From: Streptomyces europaeiscabiei
GTDB lineage: Bacteria > Actinomycetota > Actinomycetes > Streptomycetales > Streptomycetaceae
Assembly: GCF_001550375.1 (NCBI RefSeq)
Contig: NZ_LRTR01000628.1
Span: forward strand, 1 to 34,356
Length of the DNA stretch: 34,356 bases
Direction: 5' to 3'
Positions 15,755 to 23,135 of the stretch are shown here, in pieces. A program made the translations under genes and the position numbers. The notes below the pieces were generated by a model. It was not told the DNA's origin. It did not search any database and saw nothing but the letters and a program-made list of their open reading frames with translations. Each line of letters begins with the position of its first letter. The first letter of the stretch is position 1.

Positions 15755-16606
15755 GTGATCAACCGCCACCTGCGCAAGGCCGTCGTCGTCACCGCCGCGA
15801 TCACCGCCGGACTGCTGATGACGGCGTGCCAGAACGGCGCCGACGGCAGTGCGTCCGGCAAGGGCGGCACGGATGCGGCGGCGGTCGCGGAGAAGGCGTC
15901 AAACTCCAAGAACTCGAAGGGCGTCAGCGGCTCGTTCAAGAACGGGAAGGTCACCTATCTCGCACCGGGCAAGTACATCGTGTCCGTGCCGGGCAAGAAC
16001 GACCAGCAGTTCTGGGTCGCCGACGACACCGAGGTCTACGGCGTCGGCACGATATGCGGCGAGGCGGGGTCCAAGGTGGACGCGCCGTGCACGCTGGATC
16101 AGCTGGAGTCGGCCGTCAAGAAGGCCGCCGTGAGCGCCGACGTGGAGCTGAAGAACGGTGTCGCGACCCTGGTGACCGAGCGGCGTGCCGCTCAGCAGGA
16201 CAGCGGCTCCGGGTCCGGCAGCGGCTCCGACAGTGACTCCGGCTCCGGCTCCGGCAGTGGTTCCGGCACGGGCAGTGGTTCCGACTCCGACTCCCGCGAG
16301 ACCGTCATCGAGGGCGTCGACAAGGGCAAGGGTGTCAACGGAACCTGGTTCGGCAACGTCTCCTACCTGGCGCCGGGGAAGTACACGGTCTCCGACATGA
16401 AGGGCGTCGAGCAGCAGTTCCTCGTCGCCGAGGACACCGAGATCTGGGGCTACGGCGACATCTGCGGCGACACGAACACCGACGAGGGCGGCCAGGGCGG
16501 CACCGAGTGCACCGAGGCCGAGCTGGAGGCGGCCGCCAGGAAGGGCTTCAGCGCCGAGGTCGTGATCAGCAACGGCATCGCGACCACCATCCGCGACGAC
16601 CACTGA
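15755..16606 (+). CDS. Lipoprotein with a duplicated domain joined by a Gly/Ser/Asp linker
   Basis: A 283-aa protein starting at GTG after AAGGAA. The signal peptide ends in the lipobox LMTACQN (Cys25). Two copies of a domain of about 80 residues follow (about 55-145 and 190-282). Each has KGVxG, VxYLAPGKYxVS, QQFxVAxDTEVYG/IWG, an ICG cysteine, a second cysteine 11-18 residues later (PCTLDQLE / ECTEAELE), and an NGxAT end. Between them lies a run of about 35 Gly, Ser and Asp residues. The Cys pair in each copy probably forms a disulfide. I know of no function; the copies look like an extracellular binding module. Confidence 0.88.
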   Translation: MINRHLRKAVVVTAAITAGLLMTACQNGADGSASGKGGTDAAAVAEKASNSKNSKGVSGSFKNGKVTYLAPGKYIVSVPGKNDQQFWVADDTEVYGVGTICGEAGSKVDAPCTLDQLESAVKKAAVSADVELKNGVATLVTERRAAQQDSGSGSGSGSDSDSGSGSGSGSGTGSGSDSDSRETVIEGVDKGKGVNGTWFGNVSYLAPGKYTVSDMKGVEQQFLVAEDTEIWGYGDICGDTNTDEGGQGGTECTEAELEAAARKGFSAEVVISNGIATTIRDDH

Positions 16607-16650
16607 GCCAGAGCGGCCTGAGCGGCGGCCCGGTCGCCATGCGGAGGCCA

Positions 16651-16693
16651 GGGGTCGCGGGGGTGGCGGGGGTGGCAGGGGTGGCGGGGATGG
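16651..16693. repeat. 9-bp GGGGTGGCG-type tandem repeat
   Basis: Four to five imperfect copies of GGGGTGGCG immediately upstream of the DUF5990 gene, in the short gap after the lipoprotein stop. The tract is strongly G-rich on the plus strand. Confidence 0.75.
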
Positions 16694-16703
16694 TGAGGGC
16701 GGG

Positions 16704-17183
16704 ATGATGGTCGTCATGCGCATCCGCATCGACGCCGTCGACCTGCCCGGCCTCACCCGTCCCGCCTCCGCCGACGGCCGAGTCCCCGCGTACGGCAACC
16801 TCCACGTCGCCGTACAACGCCGCGACCGCCCGGCCGAACTCCTCGAACCACAGCCCGGCGACGCGCCGTCCGCGACCTGGACCCTGGAGTGCACCACGAG
16901 CACCTCGCCGACCGGCATCGAGGTCAGGGGCCCCTACGTGCAGGACCGTCTGGGCCGGCGGTTCGTCTACCTGTCGTGGGGCACGGTCGACGAGTCGGGC
17001 ACCTTCACGATGTTCCGCCGCGCCAAGCTCATGCTCGACGCCGTCCCCGCCGACGTACTCGCCGCCGCCGCACGCGACGGGCTGCTGGTCGGACGCCTCG
17101 GCCTGACCGACGCGCAGGGCGGGCCCCTGTGCGCACGCGTCGAGCCCCCGCACATCACCTGGACCGCAGAGCGCGTCGGGTAG
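16704..17183 (+). CDS. DUF5990 family protein
   Basis: A 159-aa soluble protein. It matches DUF5990 along its length: RIRIDAVDLPG at the start, VAVQRRDRPAELLEPQPGDAPSATWTLEC, RGPYVQDRLGRRFVYLSWGT, FTMFRRAKLMLD, and GRLGLTDAQGGPLCARVEPP at the end. The family has no assigned function. The start may be the ATG at 16704 or the fourth-codon-later ATG at 16716, which fits the usual family start better; neither has a strong ribosome site. It follows the duplicated-domain lipoprotein by about 100 nt on the same strand. Confidence 0.88.
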   Translation: MMVVMRIRIDAVDLPGLTRPASADGRVPAYGNLHVAVQRRDRPAELLEPQPGDAPSATWTLECTTSTSPTGIEVRGPYVQDRLGRRFVYLSWGTVDESGTFTMFRRAKLMLDAVPADVLAAAARDGLLVGRLGLTDAQGGPLCARVEPPHITWTAERVG

Positions 17184-17315
17184 CCCAGGAACACGGGCGT
17201 CTGCGCGGATCAATATCTGTATCCGTGAAGTGAGAAATAGGTGGGGTGCGCGACGAGTATTCCTCGACCGCCGACCGGAGCGGAAATATTGATCACTCAG
17301 GGCCGATCCCGCCGT

Positions 17316-17323
17316 GCTAATGT
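17316..17323 (+). promoter_or_regulatory. Extended -10 candidate for the cold-shock gene
   Basis: TGCTAATGT (TG at 17315-17316, hexamer TAATGT at 17318-17323) is an extended -10 element in a locally AT-richer patch. It would give a leader of about 110 nt before the cold-shock ATG, the long 5' leader expected for cspA-type genes. No good -35 is present. Confidence 0.4.
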
Positions 17324-17440
17324 CGTTACCAGTTGCAGGTGTGGTTGCCAGAAGGTTCATTTTCCGACGGGTTAATCAGCACGGCGACGCGGAATCCGCA
17401 CACGGCGAATTTCGCACCTCGTCTCCGAAGGAGAATTGAC

Positions 17441-17644
17441 ATGGCTACTGGCACCGTGAAGTGGTTCAACGCGGAAAAGGGCTTCGGCTTCATCGAGCAG
17501 GACGGCGGCGGCCCCGACGTCTTCGCCCACTACTCGAACATCGCCACCCAGGGCTTCCGCGAGCTGCAGGAAGGCCAGAAGGTGTCCTTCGACATCGCGC
17601 AGGGCCAGAAGGGCCCGACGGCCGAGAACATCGTTCCCGCCTGA
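17441..17644 (+). CDS. CspA-family cold-shock protein
   Basis: A 67-aa single cold-shock domain ([18 protein letters not shown]...) that binds single-stranded RNA and DNA and acts as an RNA chaperone. RNP1 is KGFGFI and RNP2 is VFAHYS; both are intact. The start follows GAAGGAG at 17427-17433. It ends TAENIVPA as in typical Streptomyces homologues. It has a long leader and a strong terminator and is transcribed alone. Confidence 0.97.
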   Translation: MATGTVKWFNAEKGFGFIEQDGGGPDVFAHYSNIATQGFRELQEGQKVSFDIAQGQKGPTAENIVPA

Positions 17645-17670
17645 CGCTCGCCGCAACGCATACTTGACAG

Positions 17671-17708
17671 CTGGGGCCCGCACCTTGAGGTGCGGGCCCC
17701 AGTTTTTT
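17671..17708 (+). terminator. Strong intrinsic terminator of the cold-shock gene
   Basis: CTGGGGCCCGCACC and its complement GGTGCGGGCCCCAG form a perfect stem around a TTGA loop (17671-17702), followed directly by six T residues. This is the only classical hairpin-plus-T-run terminator in the window. Confidence 0.95.
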
Positions 17709-18102
17709 GCATTGCAGGACGCGTGACGGGACGGCCCCACCACGCCACCGAGCGGTGACATGTCCCCTGTCAATTCCGTCAATCATGCCAAGCGGAGTCG
17801 GCGGCCGTCATTCTCCGGGTCGTTCTCTCGATTCTCTGCGCCGTTCATTTTCGCGGCGGAAATTCCTTTGCCGCGCGCCTACGCGCCTACGCGCCCGCAT
17901 GCCCGCGCCGCATGCCCGCGCCCCGCGACATACGCCCGCGCCCACGCCCGGTGAAGTCCGACATCCGGGCCCGGCCGCACCAGCCCGGTCGGGAGTCGGT
18001 CGCCCGGTCGGTCCGGCCGGGCGACCGGACCGCCGTCCGTGACGGCCTCACCTCACCCGTTGCCCCTGGTCACAGGCTATCTGCGCCCCCAGAAGACTGA
18101 AA
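17709..18102. other. Intergenic stretch with GCATGCCCGCGCC repeats
   Basis: No gene is seen. Around 17875-17930 short direct repeats occur (CGCGCCTACGCGCCTACGCGCC and then GCATGCCCGCGCC twice). The stretch separates the cold-shock terminator from the structured leader B. Confidence 0.5.
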
Positions 18103-18461
18103 TCTGCTTTTGGCAGAGTAGACATTGGGCGACACGGCGGTTAGTCTTTGGCTCGTTGAGAAGGTTTGGCGACCCGGCAGACACGAACTGGCGGGGTTGC
18201 AGTACATGAACAGGACGGAGGAGCAGACGCCATCAGGATCGCCCGGCCCGAGGGGCACTCGGCCCGGGTACCGCAAGACCCCGGATTGGAAGGTGGTCCC
18301 CGGTCACGCAGCCGCGATCCCCGCACCCCCCTTCTGCAGGGCTGGTAGCGGAAACAGAAGGTCGGCAGAGCACAAGAGCCGACAGATGGTGTTGAATTTC
18401 CTTCGGGGCCTTGGTGCCGTACGGCGCCAGGGCCCCTCGACGCGTTGTACAACGAGGTGAC
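18103..18461 (+). ncRNA. Structured 5' leader (copy B) with attenuator-like hairpin, upstream of the MerR-like gene
   Basis: The leader contains, in order, CAGAGTAGACATTGGG (18114-18129), GGCAGACACGAACTG (18176-18190) and GCCATCAGGATCGCCCGG (18229-18246), all identical to copy A at 8.1-8.7 kb. Then come a stem GTCGGC (18361-18366) with GCCGAC (18377-18382) and a long hairpin at 18405-18436 whose 14-nt arms pair fully with two G-U pairs around a GTAC loop. The last hairpin ends 25 nt before the MerR ATG and just ahead of its ribosome site. This layout suits transcription attenuation or translation control. The 5' end is taken from the start of similarity. Confidence 0.65.
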
Positions 18462-18815
18462 ATGACAGCAGAAATCCCCCTCAGTAATCGTCTGGACGAC
18501 GACGACTACCCCGCCTACACGATGGGGCGGGCCGCCGAGATGCTCGGCGCCACCCCGGCCTTCCTCCGAGCCATCGGTGAGGCTCGTCTGATCACTCCGC
18601 TGCGCTCGGAGGGCGGACACCGCCGGTACTCCCGCTACCAGCTGCGGATCGCCGCGCGCGCCCGCGAGCTCGTCGACAGGGGCACCCCGATCGATGCCGC
18701 CTGCCGCATCGTCATCCTCGAGGACCAGCTCGAGGAAGCTCAGCGCATCAACGCCGAGTACCGCCGCCGTGCCGGGCACGAGGCGTCCGACAGCTCAGTG
18801 GCCGGTTCCGGCTGA
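18462..18815 (+). CDS. MerR-type helix-turn-helix regulator (short, no obvious ligand domain)
   Basis: A 117-aa protein. After an acidic N-terminus, residues about 20-90 form a MerR DNA-binding domain: YTMGRAAEMLGATPAFLRAIGE, then LITPLRSEGGHRRYSRYQL. A short helix likely to dimerise (ILEDQLEEAQRINAEYRRR) follows and a polar tail ends the protein. There is no effector-binding domain and no metal-binding Cys, so control more likely acts through its structured leader. The ATG follows GAGGTG. Its stop lies 3 nt from the stop of the convergent deacetylase gene, so each gene must terminate inside the other. Confidence 0.88.
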   Translation: MTAEIPLSNRLDDDDYPAYTMGRAAEMLGATPAFLRAIGEARLITPLRSEGGHRRYSRYQLRIAARARELVDRGTPIDAACRIVILEDQLEEAQRINAEYRRRAGHEASDSSVAGSG

Positions 18816-18818
18816 AGG

Positions 18819-19535
18819 TCACGGCCGGTAGGCGGCGCGGTTGTGGTAGGTGACCTTTCCGGCGGGCAGCTTGGCCGGAGCGAAGAGCTGGTCGACGGTC
18901 ACGAAGTGGAAGCCTCGGGCCTTGAGAGCCTTGATGATGCCCGGCACCGCGTCGACCGTCGTCTTGTGGATGTCGTGCATGAGGACGATGTCGCCCGGCC
19001 TGGTCTCCGCGTTGACGTACTTGACGAGCCGCGCGGAGTCGCGGTACTTCCAGTCGAGGGTGTCGACGCTCCAGTGCACCAGCGGACGCCCGGCGGCCGA
19101 GCGAACAGCCGCGTTGTGGGCGCCGTAAGGGGCGCGGACGGTGGTGGGCTTCTTGCCGGTCGCCTGCTTGATCACCGTGTCCGTGCGGGAGAACTGTGAC
19201 TTGATCTTCGTGGCGCTGAGCTTGGTCAGATCGGCGTGGTCCCAGCTGTGGTTGCCTATCTGATGGTCGGCGAGCGCCGCGGCGCGCACCGTCGACGGGT
19301 TCTTCTGGACGTTCGTGCCGACGGCATAGAAGGTCGCTCTGACGTCACGGTCGTTCAGGATTCCCAGCAGCCTCTGGGTGTCCTTGACCGGCCCGTCGTC
19401 GAAGGTGAGGGCGACACACTTCACCTTGCGGCAGTCGACGGCCTGAGGGGCGGCGGAAGCGGACGTGGCAGTGCCGGCCAGCGTGGTGGCGCAAAGCGCT
19501 GCGGTGATGGCCGAGATGACGAGGCGTCGTTGCAT
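18819..19535 (-). CDS. Secreted polysaccharide deacetylase (NodB/CE4 domain)
   Basis: A 238-aa secreted enzyme. The signal peptide ends near SASAAPQA. The NodB fold shows all five CE4 motifs: TFDDGP (44-49, Asp46 and Asp47), HSWDH (96-100, zinc His96 and His100), RAPYGAHN, DTLDW and LMHDIH. CE4 enzymes remove N- or O-acetyl groups from peptidoglycan, chitin or xylan; which one cannot be told here. The ATG at 19535 follows GGAGG by 5 nt, which fixes the start. A Cys pair (Cys35, Cys40) just before motif 1 may be a disulfide. Confidence 0.95.
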   Translation of the reverse strand: MQRRLVISAITAALCATTLAGTATSASAAPQAVDCRKVKCVALTFDDGPVKDTQRLLGILNDRDVRATFYAVGTNVQKNPSTVRAAALADHQIGNHSWDHADLTKLSATKIKSQFSRTDTVIKQATGKKPTTVRAPYGAHNAAVRSAAGRPLVHWSVDTLDWKYRDSARLVKYVNAETRPGDIVLMHDIHKTTVDAVPGIIKALKARGFHFVTVDQLFAPAKLPAGKVTYHNRAAYRP

Positions 19536-20035
19536 CGAATCCTCCGGTGGCGGTGAACTTCCCGTACGAGCAGCGGACTTGTCTGTAAGACGCACTCGAC
19601 GTGGGCTGGGATGTACGCCAGGCGGAGCCGGATCGGGTCAGCCTTCGGCAGTACGGCGCGTCGGGCGGGCAGGACGAGCCCACGCGGGCCGTGCAGGCGA
19701 TCCCCGGGGCGCACTCGTGGTCCGCGCAGGCGGCGGCGCACTCATGGTCCGCGCACCGGCCCTTGCAGTGGCCTCCTGCGCGACGTCGCCGCCGCGGACG
19801 CCGTAGCCGGTCGGGAAGCAGCACTCGGGGCACCGGAGTTCGGTGTATCGGGCGCCCGGTCCCGGCCCGGGATGACGTACCGCCCGTCGACGACCACCTT
19901 GTGCCCGGCGGCCGGCTCCCCCACGGGTCCGGCGGACACCTCGGAGTACGGGCCGTACGGGCCCGGTTACCGGTGCGACTCGGGCCGAGGACGCGCCGGC
20001 CGAGGACTGCGAGCGCGAGAACAGTACGCGCGCCC

Positions 20036-20190
20036 TCAGCGGCCGCGCGGCTGAGGGCGCCTCGGACCTTCGAACCGCTTCGTGCGCTCCAGGAGTACGC
20101 CCGTGTCCGGCTGCCGGAGGTCATCGACGACGTGGCCGTCGGCGAGGAAGACCACCCGGTCCGCATAGGCCGCGGCGCCCGGCTCAGGCC
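20036..20190 (-). pseudogene. C-terminal remnant of an ABC transporter ATPase (MacB/LolD-like)
   Basis: The minus strand reads AAAYADRVVFLADGHVVDD and then LRQPDTGVLLERTKRFEG. This is the end of an export-type ABC ATPase, where AAxADRVVFLxDGxxV follows the H-loop. The Walker A, signature and Walker B motifs and the H-loop His are missing, and no permease gene follows. Confidence 0.6.
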
Positions 20191-20339
20191 CTGCACGGAG
20201 AACAGGATCGGGCGCGCGGCGACTTGCACTGATCCCCCGGACGGGGAGAAGGCAGCCTGGGTAGGCGACCCACATCGCCGCCTACCCGTACTCGCCGCCC
20301 CGGAACGGCTGATTGTCGTCTTCGTCGTCTGTCAGTGAA

Positions 20340-20454
20340 CCGCTCACGTTACGAGAGGAGGAAGTGGCCCGGCTCGTGGCGGAAGGGCCGACCAACTCCG
20401 AGATCGGTGCGGAGCTGTTCATCACGGCGGGCACGGTCAAGACCCAAACCGCGT
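20340..20454 (+). pseudogene. LuxR-type helix-turn-helix remnant
   Basis: The plus strand reads LTLREEEVARLVAEGPTNSE and IGAELFITAGTVKTQ, a clear GerE/LuxR C-terminal DNA-binding domain up to the recognition helix. Sequence similarity then ends abruptly, and no receiver domain lies upstream, so both ends of the gene are lost. Confidence 0.65.
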
Positions 20455-20685
20455 GGGCATCGCCGCTGGCTCTGGGAGTCCGGCTTGACGGCTCGGGCAT
20501 GGGTTCCGTCGCCATGGAGGGGGCCCGGGTCTGCCGAACGGCCGATACCGCCGTCCTTCTGCCCCGCGACACCATGGGCATCATGCCGAGACCGTCAGGA
20601 AGCCACGTTTCGGACGCAACAACTGCCGCCCGTCACACGGGAGTCGGCTCTGCTTGGGCAGCGCGCCGCAGCAACAACGAGGGCG

Positions 20686-21009
20686 TCAGCACGAGGCCCG
20701 TCCGTCCGGCCCCAGCTCGCCCGAGCCCATCCCCTCGATCTCCGGCACGGACGCCTTCCACCGGATAGCGGGCCCGAGGCCGGCGAGCAGTGCTCCGACT
20801 CCGCCCCGGCACATGGTGTCCCGCGGCGCTTCCCGTACGCCGTCCGGACGAGCGCCGTCCGCTCCCCAATACGGTGTCACGGCCGGCCTGGAGAAGTCCT
20901 GGACGGTGGCGAGAAGCTGAGCCTGAAACGTGCCTCCCATCGTCTCCACGACACAAGAAGAGGCGAGGGCGACCGCGGGCAGCAGGGCCGGCGTCATGAT
21001 CTTCTTCAC
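20686..21009 (-). CDS. Possible small protein, unrecognised
   Basis: A 107-aa frame beginning at GTG 21009 (MKKIMTPALLPAVALASSC...) with a weak GGGGTGA ribosome site. The N-terminus is basic and hydrophobic, like a short signal or lipoprotein signal (ALASSC). The rest (FSRPAVTPYWGADGARPD ... GLGPAIRWKASVPEIEG) has no domain I know. Third-position GC is high but not conclusive in this DNA. It lies among remnants and could be one. Confidence 0.3.
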   Translation of the reverse strand: MKKIMTPALLPAVALASSCVVETMGGTFQAQLLATVQDFSRPAVTPYWGADGARPDGVREAPRDTMCRGGVGALLAGLGPAIRWKASVPEIEGMGSGELGPDGRASC

Positions 21010-21044
21010 GTCACCCCAATGCCCCCACGACCTCGGGCAACCGA

Positions 21045-21072
21045 GCACCGGGCACCGGGCACCGGGCACCGC
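21045..21072. repeat. 7-bp GCACCGG repeat, four units
   Basis: Three perfect copies of GCACCGG and a fourth ending in C. It lies about 135 nt upstream of the sugar-import operon. Confidence 0.85.
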
Positions 21073-21206
21073 CCACCCTCAGGTCCCGCCCACCCTCCCC
21101 ACCGACTCGCACTGGACCGCTCCGGCCGCTTGACTACGCTGGACGAGAGTCACACAAAGTGGAGTAAGATCGGGCAATTTTCTCAAAGAACCCTAAGGAA
21201 CCGAAA

Positions 21207-22325
21207 ATGGGTCTCGGTGTCGGCCTTTCGGCCGTGAAGCGAAGGTCCCTCAGCCGGGCGAGTGCGGCGGCCGTGGTCGCCGTCGGCCTGGTCCTGACCG
21301 GGGCATGTGGCGACAGCGGAGGCAGCGGGGGCGGGGGTGACAGCCTCACCGTCGGCGTGCTGCTCCCGGGTGGCGGAGCCTCACGCTTCGGACAGTTCGA
21401 CCGGCCCCTGATAGAGAAGAAGCTGAAGGAGCTGTGCCCGGACTGCCCGGCGGCGACCGTCGCCGCCACGGCCGAGCCCGCGGTCCAGCGGCAGCAGCTC
21501 GACGCCATGATCACCCAGGGTGTGGACGTGCTGATCGTCGCCGCCGTCGACGCCAAGGCGCTGCGCTCGTCGGTCGAGTCCGCGGACCGGGCCGGTATCC
21601 CGGTCGTCGCCTATGACCGGCTCGCCCAGGGGCCCATCTCCGGTTACGTCACCTTCGACGGGGAGACCGTCGGCAGGCTGCAGGGCGAGGCGCTCCTCAA
21701 GGCCATGGGCGACAAGGCGGACGGCGGCCAGATCGTCATGATGAACGGCGCCACGACCGACCCCAACGCCGACTGGTACAAGCGCGGCGCGCTCTCCGTC
21801 CTGGAGGACAAGGTGAGGATCGGCAAGTCGTACGACACCGTCGGATGGCGGCCGGAGAACGCCTACGTCAACATGAGCGGCGCCATCTCCGCCCTGGGCG
21901 CGGACAACATCGACGGTGTCCTGGCAGCCAACGACAGCCTCGCCGGCGCCGTGGTCTCCGCCCTCAACGCCAGCGCGGTGCGGCCGCTGCCCCCGATCAC
22001 CGGACAGGACGCCGACCTCGCGGCCGTGCAGCGCATCGTCCAGGGCAGCCAGTACATGACCATCTACAAGCCGTTCAAGCCCGCGGCCGACGCCGCCGTC
22101 GAGATGGCGGTCGCCCTGGGGCGCGACGAGAGCATCGACACCATCGCCACCGGCACCCTCGACAGCCCCACCGACAAGGACATCCCGGCGGTCCTGCTCC
22201 CGTCGGTCTCGGTGACGGCCGGCAACATCGAGGAGACTCTGGTCAAGGACGGTATGTACACCATCGACCAGATATGCACCCCGAAACTCCGGCCCGCCTG
22301 CGACAAGGCCGGACTCACCCCATGA
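21207..22325 (+). CDS. Sugar-binding lipoprotein of a ribose/xylose-type ABC importer
   Basis: A 372-aa lipoprotein. The signal peptide ends in LTGACGD (Cys34), then comes a Gly/Ser-rich linker. The binding fold shows VGVLLPG, a DVLIVAAVDAKALR segment, VVAYDRL, YVTFDGETVGRLQGE, DGVLAANDSLAG and PPITGQDADLAAVQ, the pattern of XylF/ChvE-type monosaccharide binders. It differs from the usual family by Cys pairs (CPDC at about 77-80, and two Cys near the end), which may be disulfides. The ATG follows AAGGAA. It is first in an operon with ATPase and permease, so it should deliver a sugar to them. The sugar is not known. Confidence 0.94.
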   Translation: MGLGVGLSAVKRRSLSRASAAAVVAVGLVLTGACGDSGGSGGGGDSLTVGVLLPGGGASRFGQFDRPLIEKKLKELCPDCPAATVAATAEPAVQRQQLDAMITQGVDVLIVAAVDAKALRSSVESADRAGIPVVAYDRLAQGPISGYVTFDGETVGRLQGEALLKAMGDKADGGQIVMMNGATTDPNADWYKRGALSVLEDKVRIGKSYDTVGWRPENAYVNMSGAISALGADNIDGVLAANDSLAGAVVSALNASAVRPLPPITGQDADLAAVQRIVQGSQYMTIYKPFKPAADAAVEMAVALGRDESIDTIATGTLDSPTDKDIPAVLLPSVSVTAGNIEETLVKDGMYTIDQICTPKLRPACDKAGLTP

Positions 22326-22358
22326 TCGCCCCATGAGCCTCATCCGGGAGGTGGCCCC

Positions 22359-23135
22359 GTGGTTCAGCCTCTGCTGGCGTTGCGCGGTGTGTCCAAACGC
22401 TTCGCCGCCGTCCAGGCGCTGGTGGACGTCGAACTGGAGATCAGGGCCGGGGAGGTGGTCGCCCTGGTGGGCGACAACGCCGCCGGGAAGTCCACCCTGG
22501 TCAAGGTGATCTCAGGGGTCGGTCCCGCCGACAGGGGCGTCATCGAGTGGGAGGGCGCCGCGGTCCAGATCCGGCGGCCCCAGGACGCGCAGCTCCTCGG
22601 GATCGCGGCCGTCTACCAGGACCTCGCGATGTGCGGAAACCTCGACGTCGTCGGCAACCTCTTTCTCGGCCGGGAGATCCACCGGTTCGGCGTCCTCGAC
22701 GAGGTGGAGATGGAGCGCCGGACCCGCGAGCTGCTGCGCACCCTCTCCATCCGCATCCCCGACGTGCGCGTACCGGTCGCCACCCTGTCCGGCGGACAGC
22801 GCCAGGTCGTCGCGATCACCCGCTCGTTCGTCAGCGCGCCCAGGCTCCTCCTGCTCGACGAGCCCACCGCCTCCCTGGGCCTGGAACAGACCAACCAGCT
22901 CCTCGACCTCATCGAGGAACTGCGCGACCGGGGCACCGGGGTCCTCCTCATCAGCCACAACATGGGGGACATCAAGGCCGTCGCCGACCGGATCGCCGTC
23001 CTGCGCCTCGGCCGCAACAACGGCTTCTTCAACGTGAGCACCACCTCGCAGGAGCAGATCATCTCCTCCATCACCGGCGCGGTGGACAACACCGCCAACC
23101 AGCGCCCCACCGACCCGGAGGAGACGTGGCCGTGA
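22359..23135 (+). CDS. Sugar ABC importer ATPase (single ATPase domain)
   Basis: A 258-aa ATPase that powers sugar uptake. Walker A is GDNAAGKST (38-46), the Q loop is Gln87, the signature is LSGGQRQ (143-149), Walker B is LLLLDEP (163-169) and the H loop is His200. The fourth Walker A position is Ala41 where the consensus has Gly. Ribose and xylose importers often have a doubled ATPase; this one is a single domain, as in the shorter Streptomyces systems. The GTG start at 22359 follows GGGAGG by 8 nt. The gene overlaps the permease start by 10 nt, so they are coupled. Confidence 0.95.
   Translation: MVQPLLALRGVSKRFAAVQALVDVELEIRAGEVVALVGDNAAGKSTLVKVISGVGPADRGVIEWEGAAVQIRRPQDAQLLGIAAVYQDLAMCGNLDVVGNLFLGREIHRFGVLDEVEMERRTRELLRTLSIRIPDVRVPVATLSGGQRQVVAITRSFVSAPRLLLLDEPTASLGLEQTNQLLDLIEELRDRGTGVLLISHNMGDIKAVADRIAVLRLGRNNGFFNVSTTSQEQIISSITGAVDNTANQRPTDPEETWP

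Larger units (their letters stand above)
19536..21206. other. Decayed region with gene remnants
   Basis: About 1.7 kb with no intact gene that I can name. It holds an ABC ATPase tail (20036-20190), a LuxR HTH piece (20340-20454), a possible small secreted-protein frame (20686-21009) and a 7-bp repeat (21045-21072). Near 19660-19760 the minus strand in one frame is Cys-rich (GRCADHECAAACADHEC), probably another remnant. The right end carries the promoter of the sugar-import operon; TAAGAT at 21165-21170 is a possible -10. Confidence 0.5.
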
